This document shows positions 44,236 through 54,435 of a DNA stretch of 64,000 nucleotides, one piece after another. The notes under the pieces were generated by a model, which saw only the letters and a list, made by a program, of their open reading frames with translations, did no database searches and was not told the DNA's origin. A program made the position numbers and the translations under genes. Origin of the DNA: Sinosporangium siamense (GTDB lineage Bacteria; Actinomycetota; Actinomycetes; Streptosporangiales; Streptosporangiaceae); contig NZ_BOOW01000041.1 of the NCBI RefSeq assembly GCF_016863435.1, forward strand, positions 62,001 through 126,000, written 5' to 3'. How positions within the stretch are numbered: position 1 is the stretch's first letter; the number at the start of each line of letters is the position of its first letter.

Positions 44236-44397
44236 ATGGACTACTACGAGAGTTTCTCGACGGTCGGTGCCGGTGTCGGCATCGCCGGCATGGTGCTGGA
44301 ACAGACGTGGCTGTTTGGGATCGTGCTGGCGATCGTGGGCATGGCCGCGCTGCTCCTGAGGCTCGCGTGGCGCCGGGACATGCAGATCAGCGACTGA
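44236..44397 (+). CDS. 53-aa membrane peptide preceding the glycosyltransferase
   Basis: A small protein, MDYYESFSTVGAGVGIAGMV followed by a second hydrophobic stretch (FGIVLAIVGMAALLLRLAW) and a short charged end (RRDMQISD). The ATG has GCAGGAGAA upstream. Its stop is 2 nt before the glycosyltransferase start, implying translational coupling and perhaps a physical partner of that enzyme. No family recognised. Confidence 0.8.
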   Translation: MDYYESFSTVGAGVGIAGMVLEQTWLFGIVLAIVGMAALLLRLAWRRDMQISD

Positions 44398-44399
44398 CG

Positions 44400-45737
44400 A
44401 TGAGAACAGCCCGTCGTGCGGGGCGGGGCAGTGTGGCCATCCCCGCCTTACTGCTGCTGGTCGTCGCGGCCTGGGGTGCCACGCATGTCGTGTCCCTCGC
44501 CGACCTCCCGGAAGGGAGGGGGTGGAAAATCGTCTTTCTCTGGATGTTCGTCTATCTGGCCTGGCAACTGCTCCTCGCCTCGCTTGAGCGGCCCTTAGCA
44601 GGAGAGGGCGAGGTCAAGGGACCCATCCTCGTCAGCGTGCCCGTCTACAACGAGGACCCGGCGCTGCTGGAGGAATGCCTGCTCACCCTGCTGCACCAGA
44701 CCCGCCCGCCCGACCTGGTCTATGTCGTGGACGACGGCTCCGACGCCGCGGACTACACGGCGGTGCACGGCAGGCTGCAGGCCGAGGCCGCCGCGGCCGG
44801 TATCCACCTCGTCTGGGTCAGGACCCCCAACCGCGGCAAACGCCACGCTCAGATCGCGGCCCTCACCGCGTGCCCAGACGCCGAGTTGTTCATCACGCTC
44901 GACTCCGACACGCAGCTCACTCCCACGGCCATCGCGGAGATCGTCAAGCCTTTCCGCGATCCGAAGGTGATGTCGGTGGGCGGTCTGGTGCTCACCGCCA
45001 ACCACGACCGCAATCTGATCACCCGGCTGATCGACCTCTGGGCCGTCAGCAGCATGCTCACCCAGCGTTCGGCGCTGTCGGCGATGCGGAGCGTCATGGT
45101 CAACACCGGCTCGTTCGCGGCCTACCGGGCCGGCCTGGTGCGCGACCACGCGCACGGCTATCTCAACGAGCGGTTCTTCGGCCGCGAGGTGCGTTTCTCC
45201 GACGACTCCATGCTTCCGCTCTACGCGCTGCGCCGCGGCGCGAGCGTGCAGCAGCCGACGGCATTCGCCTTCACCGCGATGCCGGAGACCGTGGGCCACC
45301 ACGTCCGGCAATATGTCCGGTGGATGCGCGGCTCCTTCATCCGGAGCTGGTGGCGTTTCCGCTATCTGCCGCTCCGCTCATATGCCTACTGGGCCCACTT
45401 TTTCACCTGGCTGCACCTGCTGGTGTCGACGACCGCGTTCGTCGCGGTGGTCCTGCTGCGCCCCGCCGAGGTGCTCGCCATCATGCCGTGGCTGGCGCTG
45501 GTGCTGGTGCTGCTCAGCTACTCGCAGGCTCTGCGGTTCCTCACCGTCCGCCGCTCCGACCAGACCTTGGCCGAGCAGCTGGCCACCTTCGCTCTCGCGC
45601 CGCTGGTGACCGTCTGGTCCCTCACCGTGCTGCGGGTGCTGCGCTGGTATGCCATCGCCACCTGCCTGAACGTCGGCTGGAACACCCGCCGCACGGTCGA
45701 GGTCACCGCCCCCTCCTCTAACGCGGCTGCCAGGTGA
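44400..45737 (+). CDS. Family-2 glycosyltransferase, hyaluronan/chitin-synthase-like
   Basis: A 445-aa membrane-bound processive glycosyltransferase. One to two N-terminal helices precede a GT-A domain with VPVYNEDPALL, the VVDDGSD motif (~111), DxD at Asp168-Asp170 (LDSDTQ), an acidic SDDSML at 268-271 in place of GEDRxL, and the processivity motif Gln304-x-x-Arg307-Trp308 (QYVRW). At least three C-terminal helices follow. This layout is that of HAS/NodC/cellulose-synthase-type enzymes that polymerise and extrude a beta-linked glycan. Product unknown. Its 3' end overlaps the convergent ABC permease gene by 20 bp. Confidence 0.92.
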   Translation: MRTARRAGRGSVAIPALLLLVVAAWGATHVVSLADLPEGRGWKIVFLWMFVYLAWQLLLASLERPLAGEGEVKGPILVSVPVYNEDPALLEECLLTLLHQTRPPDLVYVVDDGSDAADYTAVHGRLQAEAAAAGIHLVWVRTPNRGKRHAQIAALTACPDAELFITLDSDTQLTPTAIAEIVKPFRDPKVMSVGGLVLTANHDRNLITRLIDLWAVSSMLTQRSALSAMRSVMVNTGSFAAYRAGLVRDHAHGYLNERFFGREVRFSDDSMLPLYALRRGASVQQPTAFAFTAMPETVGHHVRQYVRWMRGSFIRSWWRFRYLPLRSYAYWAHFFTWLHLLVSTTAFVAVVLLRPAEVLAIMPWLALVLVLLSYSQALRFLTVRRSDQTLAEQLATFALAPLVTVWSLTVLRVLRWYAIATCLNVGWNTRRTVEVTAPSSNAAAR

Positions 45738-46503
45738 TCTTCCGGCCCACCGCCCACAGTACGGCTGCCGCCAGCCCGGCGAGCACCGCCAGGTCTAGCC
45801 AGAGCCTCCCGGTGACCGGCCCCACCATCGCCTGCCGTAGCGCCGAGGCGGCATAGCCCGACGGGCTGACATGGCCCAGGGCGAGCAGCCAGTCGGGCAG
45901 GGTCACCGGTGGCAGCACCACGGGCCCGAGGAAGAGCAGCACGATGGTGAGGAGCAGGGTGAACGGCCCCACTTCCTGCGGGCTGGGCGCCGTCAGGCCG
46001 ATCAGCGCCCCGATGCCCGCGAGCGGCAACGCGCAGAGGGGGATGACGACCAGGGCCAGCGGGCTGATCTGAAGCGGAACCCCGAGCACCAGGACCCCGA
46101 AGACGAGCGTGACCAGCAGCGACGGCACGGCCATCAGCAGAAAGGCCAGCACGGTCGCGATGATGAGCAGGAACCGGTAGACGGGAAGCGTGGCGAAGTA
46201 GTCCAGCATGCCCATCGCCTTCATGAAGGAGAAGTTGTGGGCGACCTGGTTCATGATCTGGAACATCAACGACAACACGATGCTGCCGACCAGGACATAG
46301 GCCAGGGCGTCCGTGCCGTACTGCTTCGCCGGCAGGCCGACCGCGACAAGGGTCATCAGCGGGGCTGCCACCCCGGTGACGACCATCCCCCGCCACGACC
46401 ACCGATAGTTCGACAACTGGATGAGGAGCAGGTCGGCAAGCTGGATGTGTACGGCCTGCCTTTTGCGGTCAAGAGAGACGGCGCTGTTCGGACTAAGAGA
46501 CAT
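45718..46503 (-). CDS. ABC-2 type permease
   Basis: A 261-aa membrane subunit with six hydrophobic segments and the ABC-2 style central region (GMLDYFATLPVYRFLLIIATVLAF, then LTIVLLFLGPVVLPPVTLPDWL). The ATG at 46503 overlaps the end of the ATPase gene by 11 bp; an in-frame TTG at 46524 is possible. With the ATPase it forms an exporter for a drug, lipid or glycan. It converges on the glycosyltransferase gene. Confidence 0.9.
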   Translation of the reverse strand: MSLSPNSAVSLDRKRQAVHIQLADLLLIQLSNYRWSWRGMVVTGVAAPLMTLVAVGLPAKQYGTDALAYVLVGSIVLSLMFQIMNQVAHNFSFMKAMGMLDYFATLPVYRFLLIIATVLAFLLMAVPSLLVTLVFGVLVLGVPLQISPLALVVIPLCALPLAGIGALIGLTAPSPQEVGPFTLLLTIVLLFLGPVVLPPVTLPDWLLALGHVSPSGYAASALRQAMVGPVTGRLWLDLAVLAGLAAAVLWAVGRKITWQPR

Positions 46504-47395
46504 AGTGAAGGTAGAGATCCTCAAGTGTGGCGGACTGCAGGCGGATGTCGACGACGTCGGTGTAGTCGAGCTTGGCCATGAAGGGCGGCACCTCCCCCTG
46601 GTCGATGGAGATCGACCAGGTGTCCGCGGCGACCTGCCGCGGCTCGAAGCCCGCCGGTAACTCGGCTTGAGCGCCGGGCGCGAACGTCAGCTCCACGTGC
46701 ACCTGGAGGGCGATCCCGGCGCGCAGTTCAGCGGGTGTGCCGAGCGCGATGAACCTGCCGTCCCGTACGATCGCCACCCGCTGGATCGCCTTCTCCGCCT
46801 CCACCGCGTCGTGCGTGATGAGGACGACGGTGGTCCCGTAGCTGGTGTTCCACTCCCGCAGCACGTCCCAGACGTGCTTTTTGTTCACTGGGTCGAGGTC
46901 GTTGGTCGGCTCGTCCACGACCAGCACCGGCGGTGAGCCCGCCATCGCGACCGCGAGCTGCATCAGGCGGCGCTGGCCGCCCGACAACTGGCCGCTCCAC
47001 TTGTCCTTGACCTGCTCGATCCGCCACACCTCCAGCAGCCGGTCGCGCTCGGCCCGCGCCGCGCTCCTGCTCAGCCCCCGCAGGTGGGCGGTGAAGTAGA
47101 CGGCCTCCCCCACGGTGAGCCGGTTGAGCGCCGCCCCGCTCTGCGGCATATAGCCGACGAGACCGGACACGTAGTCCGGCTCCTCCCGGATGTCCTTGCC
47201 GAACAGCATGATGCGGCCGGAGTCCGGCTGGAGGAGGTTAACCATCTGCCGCACCAGTGTGGTCTTGCCCGCTCCGTTGTCGCCGAGCAGGCCGAAGATC
47301 TCCCCTTGAGGGATCTGGAAGGTGATGTCATCCGTGGCGGGGCGGGTTTGCCGCCGGTAGGTCTTTCTCAGGTTCTGGATATTGTAGGCAATCAC
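46493..47395 (-). CDS. ABC-2 transporter ATPase
   Basis: A 300-aa (GTG at 47395) ABC ATPase of the drug/polysaccharide exporter type. Walker A is GDNGAGKT, the signature is LSGGQRRL, Walker B is VLVVDEPTNDLD, and the switch histidine is in LITHDAVEAEKA. The C-terminal ~80 residues form a regulatory tail that partly overlaps the permease gene. The start is uncertain: an ATG at 47431 would add 12 residues. Substrate unknown. Confidence 0.9.
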   Translation of the reverse strand: MIAYNIQNLRKTYRRQTRPATDDITFQIPQGEIFGLLGDNGAGKTTLVRQMVNLLQPDSGRIMLFGKDIREEPDYVSGLVGYMPQSGAALNRLTVGEAVYFTAHLRGLSRSAARAERDRLLEVWRIEQVKDKWSGQLSGGQRRLMQLAVAMAGSPPVLVVDEPTNDLDPVNKKHVWDVLREWNTSYGTTVVLITHDAVEAEKAIQRVAIVRDGRFIALGTPAELRAGIALQVHVELTFAPGAQAELPAGFEPRQVAADTWSISIDQGEVPPFMAKLDYTDVVDIRLQSATLEDLYLHYVS

Positions 47396-47597
47396 GTCTG
47401 TTGCAAACCCCCGTTCTCGTGCTTGTGACATCCAACACGAAGCAAGGGCTCGCCTACCGGAAAATCCGGCCATATCCCCGCATGGCGCGTACTGCAGGGC
47501 CTCCGTTTCCGAGCCTCAGAGCAAGATCTTCTGTAACAACCGCCCCTCCCGCACCACTACCTCATGACAGCTACATCCGGGACGAAAGGGCGGGACG

Positions 47598-47714
47598 GTG
47601 ACGGATGATTCTCAACGGTTCACCGCCATGTACGACGAATGCCGACAACGCGTGTGGGCCTACGCGGTCGCACGGGCGGGGCAGCAGATCGCCGACGAGG
47701 TGGTGAGCGAGACT
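47598..47714 (+). pseudogene. Sigma-factor N-terminal fragment
   Basis: A GTG with AAGGGCGGGAC upstream opens a frame reading TDDSQRFTAMYDECRQRVWA and ADEVVSET, the N-terminal region 2 start of a sigma-70-family ECF factor. The expected continuation (FAVAWR...) is missing and the sequence moves into another frame after about codon 39. Regions 2.3-4 are gone, so it cannot act as a sigma factor. Confidence 0.75.
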
Positions 47715-48645
47715 GGACACGGCGCCCTCACGTGCGCCCGACATCGCGCTGAGCACCCCGGTCGCGAAGCTCTCGGCGCGGGAGCTGCTGCTCGCCGCCG
47801 CGACCGAGTCGGCCCGCCAGCCCGTGGGCGAGGGCACCTACTGGCGGATCGTCTCCTCTCATGAACTGATCTTCAACGCGGGGGACTACAACGTGGTCCG
47901 GCGACACGAGAGTGAGGACTGGGTCCCCGGTGTGCCGGACAAGGACCGGGTCGGCGTGATGCGGGATCTCGGGGCGCGTCCCTTCCAGGCGGCAGACGAG
48001 GCGGCCTGGAAGGCGGCCGGATCCCCCAACGAGATCAAGGTGACCGTGGGGGACAGCAAGGCAAAGACGGCGGCGCTGACCATCCGTCCTACCCCGGAGC
48101 GGGTCCAATATATGGCCCCGCACAATGGCGGCGCGGTGTTCTGGCTCGGTGAGAACGTGACTGTGGAGGACCTGCGAAACCTGCCCGACGACCCCGCGGA
48201 ACTCAAGCGGTGGCTGCTCAAGTCCTACAAGGGCACCGCCACCGAAGGGGACCGCAAACAGGACTCCGACGGGTGGCTGTTCGCGGTCAGTCTGGGCCTG
48301 GTCACCTCTATGCCGATCACTCCGAAGGTGGGCGGCGCCGCATTCGAAATGCTCGCCGAACTCGACTCGATCACGTCACTGGGCGAGGTGACCGACGCCA
48401 GGGGCCGCACAGGTGTCGGGGTCGCCATCAAGGACCCGCGCCGCGAAGGCGGCGTGGTGCAGAGCCGTCTGATCATCGACCCCGCGACCGGCCAGGCATT
48501 GGCCTCAGAGAACACCGTGCTTGAGCCCGGAGGCAACTTCAGCCACCTGGAGAAGGGCGTGCGGGCGACCTCAAGCGTCGTCGTCAAGGCCGAGTGGACC
48601 GACGAGACGCCGCCGGCCGCCACGGAACCGCGTCGCGTGCCGTAG
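47715..48645 (+). pseudogene. CU044_5270-type protein, C-terminal fragment
   Basis: In the frame one base off the sigma fragment, an open stretch begins near 47707 and reads ELLLAAATESARQ, then a ~280-residue C-terminal domain (EGTYWRIVSSHELIF ... DDPAELKRWLLKSYKGT ... GRTGVGVAIKDPRREGG ... SRLIIDPATGQALASE). This resembles the extracellular domain of CU044_5270-type proteins that usually follow such sigma genes. Its own N-terminus and membrane anchor are absent. A deletion seems to have joined the start of the sigma gene to the middle of its partner, out of frame. A GTG at 47824 could still start a 273-aa soluble fragment. Confidence 0.7.
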
Positions 48646-48749
48646 GGGGAAGAACGAGAAGAGCCGACAGCAACCATGACCGCTCTCAGCTCTCTCAGAG
48701 TCGAGCACCTCAACGTGCGCACCCTCAAACCGCGCACCCTCAAGTCCGT

Positions 48750-48778
48750 CCCGCCCGACCAGTCCCCGGTCGGGCGGG
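48750..48778. terminator. Perfect 11-bp hairpin terminator
   Basis: CCCGCCCGACC pairs exactly with GGTCGGGCGGG around a 7-nt loop, about 100 bp after the stop of the fragment above. Confidence 0.75.
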
Positions 48779-48913
48779 GCACCCGCGTCCGGGGCCTCGG
48801 CGTCGGGCGGTGGCCTCATCTGAACGCCCGGCGGTCGGATGAGGCAGCCGTGTCCAAGCGCTCGGATGCTGAATAAGACCCCGCGCCTCCCAGGGGCTTG
48901 GCCTCCGGGCAGG

Positions 48914-48970
48914 GCGCTCGTGTCCTGGGGTGCTCGTTGTCCGGGGGTGCTCGTGTCCTGGGGTGCTCGG
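48914..48970. repeat. ~17-bp tandem repeats after metH
   Basis: Three to four degenerate units of GTGCTCGTGTCCTGGGG lie 31-87 bp beyond the metH stop, probably in its 3' untranslated region. Otherwise 48779-49000 holds no gene. Confidence 0.75.
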
Positions 48971-49000
48971 CCGCCCGAGCGAGGCCGCCCCCCCTTGGGC

Positions 49001-52639
<3,639 letters not shown>

Positions 52640-52645
52640 CTGACA

Positions 52646-52733
52646 CCTCCCGCTCGTGTGGGAGGCGCCCTTTAGGTAAGCAGTCCCGGCCGAGCGTGGC
52701 GGACCTCGGGGCCCGTTGCAGCGCCTCTCGACC
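52646..52733 (-). promoter_or_regulatory. S-adenosylhomocysteine (SAH) riboswitch in the metH leader
   Basis: Reading leftwards, the leader has GGTCGAG (52733-52727), AGGCGC (52726-52721), TGCAAC, hairpin GGGCC-CCGA-GGTCC, CCACG, CTCGGCC, a linker, and GCGCCT (52668-52663). AGGCGC/GCGCCT form P1, and GGTCGAG/CTCGGCC form the pseudoknot helix P4 (one G-U pair). The UGCAA and CCA-G-CUCG segments match the conserved SAH aptamer core. Immediately after, CCTCCC (52665-52660) is complementary to the Shine-Dalgarno GGGAGG (52651-52646). SAH binding should hold CCTCC in P1 and free the ribosome site, an ON switch, as described for ahcY leaders. Confidence 0.85.
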
Positions 52734-52948
52734 TTGATACGAGGGTAGCAAGCACGGGGCGCTCGTGGGAAACGCTTACGCCCCTGGGCACACCACATCA
52801 AGCGTATTCCAGCACTTCACCGCCCCTTTATCGACATGCACCCCAAATCCCCCGGCCTTGACCACTGTTGTGGAACTATCGCCCGCCACACTGTGGCGGA
52901 CCGACCTCCGAGCCCGCCACACCCCCACCAGACGCCACTCACCACAAG

Positions 52949-53240
52949 CCCCACAGCGATCAGCAGACCACGGAAGGTCGCGAAGACCCCGCATACCAGC
53001 ATGGCCCCCACTTACTGGCGCGGCCCCACTTACCGGCGCGCAAAGGTCACTGCGCCATAGCCCACCCCTCCCCAAGTCCTCCACACCACAACGCCACCCC
53101 CGCAGCGACCAACAGATCACTGAATGTCATCGCGTAGGCCCCGCTTGTCAGCCTGGAACGATCGCTAAGCTGTAGCGGACCGCCCTCCACGCTCCCTACA
53201 GCGACCAACAGACCACTCAGCGTCGCGAAGACATCACATA
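52949..53240. repeat. Three diverged copies of a ~45-bp core
   Basis: Cores at 52949-52992, 53097-53140 and 53193-53240 share CAGCGA-C-A-CAGA-CAC and TCG-CG spacing. On the minus strand they read as similar hydrophobic strings (VFATFRGLLIAVG, MTFSDLLVAAGVALW, VFATLSGLLVAVG). A 19-bp tandem GGCCCCCACTTACTGGCGC pair lies at 53003-53039. No start/ribosome-site combination convinces me that these are genes. Confidence 0.6.
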
Positions 53241-53458
53241 CCCGGCCGGCATACGAAGCTCCTCTCCCGCGCCATCCCCAGCGGCTCCGCCGCCTCCTCA
53301 ACCTCCTGGCCCACAACAGCGTGCACGGGTGCCACAGGGAGACCGGGCGCCAGACCTGCAGGCCACCGCATCCGGCGCCGCCACAGCAGTACGGCGAAGC
53401 ACAGTGAGCCCAGCCCCCTCACACGGCCGACCGGGTCCCCGGCCACTCGCCGCTTACG

Positions 53459-53556
<98 letters not shown>

Positions 53557-54134
53557 AGCGCCTGAGGTTCCAGGAGCAGGCGGGCAGGCTGTCCGCCTGA
53601 CAGGCCGCCGAGGAGCCGGTCGCGATCGAGGCCGACCAAGCCGAGGCCGTGCAGCTTCGAGGGCGCCGCCCAGCACTAGCTGCGGTCTCGGGTCGAGGTC
53701 GAGGCCGGCTGGGCCGAAGTCGTGCAGCGGCGTCGGCGTCATCGTCGGCCTAACAGGGGCGTTCCGGCTCAGGCCGCTGATGCCGTACCAGCACCGAAGC
53801 CGAGCGGTTCGCCGAGAGGCGCACGCATGCGACGCGGAGGAACCCGGCGGACAGGGCACACGGGTCTTCCCCGCGTAGATGAGTGCGCCGCCCTTGCCCA
53901 CCCGCGTTTTTCACGGCCGACGAACCGATTTTCACACGAGATGCCGATTTCACAGCCGCTATGACGAGCGGAGTAGGGCTTGCGCCCATGCCCGCGTGTC
54001 ACTCCGATGCCTTGCCTCACGCCGCCACCCCCAACGGACCTATCACACGGAGACCACCAATGAGGGATAGCGAGTAGCGAACTCTCGTGTTTCCCCACGA
54101 ATCCAGTTATCGCCATGCACTGCCACCATCCTTG
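53557..54134. other. Spacer without a supportable gene
   Basis: Several open frames cross this stretch but none has a ribosome site or family similarity that I can see. Two related minus-strand segments (LHDFGPAGLDLD and LHGLGLVGLDRD in different frames) suggest a decayed duplicated sequence. From about 53900 the GC content drops. Confidence 0.4.
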
Positions 54135-54401
54135 TCATGCCATGCTCCTTGCCGCCGCAAGACACGGTGATGTAAGAATCACGGTGTCATCGCAATAAAC
54201 CGGAGCACCGGGCTGTCGTGCACCACGGGACACCAGGCCACGTTGAAACTCGGACACATCCGCATTTCCGCAGGTTGCGGACACCATAGCCGGCACCGGA
54301 AACCAATCTCCCCGCTCAGACGGAACACATCGCACGAGATCAGACGCTCCTTGAGGGATATCCCCTTGCCACAACATAGGCGTAGAAAATAAACACACCA
54401 T
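54135..54401 (-). CDS. Hypothetical small protein, doubtful
   Basis: An 88-codon frame in lower-GC DNA downstream of the permease gene. It contains DLVRCVPSERGDWFPVPAMV and CDDTVILTSPCLAAARS. There is no ribosome site before the ATG at 54401 and no family match; an internal ATG at about 54377 is possible. Third-position GC is lower than in neighbouring genes. Confidence 0.25.
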   Translation of the reverse strand: MVCLFSTPMLWQGDIPQGASDLVRCVPSERGDWFPVPAMVSATCGNADVSEFQRGLVSRGARQPGAPVYCDDTVILTSPCLAAARSMA

Positions 54402-54415
54402 TTCGGATATCCCTC
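54353..54415. repeat. 11-bp inverted repeat with palindromic GGATATCC cores
   Basis: GAGGGATATCC (54353-54363) and GGATATCCCTC (54405-54415) are exact inverted copies 41 bp apart, 20 bp beyond the stop of the FtsX-type permease gene. Confidence 0.7.
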
Positions 54416-54435
54416 ACCCCGGCAAGAACGATTAT

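Noticed and set aside
52640-52760. SAM-IV or cobalamin riboswitch in the metH leader
   Set aside because: The conserved SAM-IV core and the B12-box are absent, while helices P1, P2 and P4 and the conserved segments fit the SAH aptamer.
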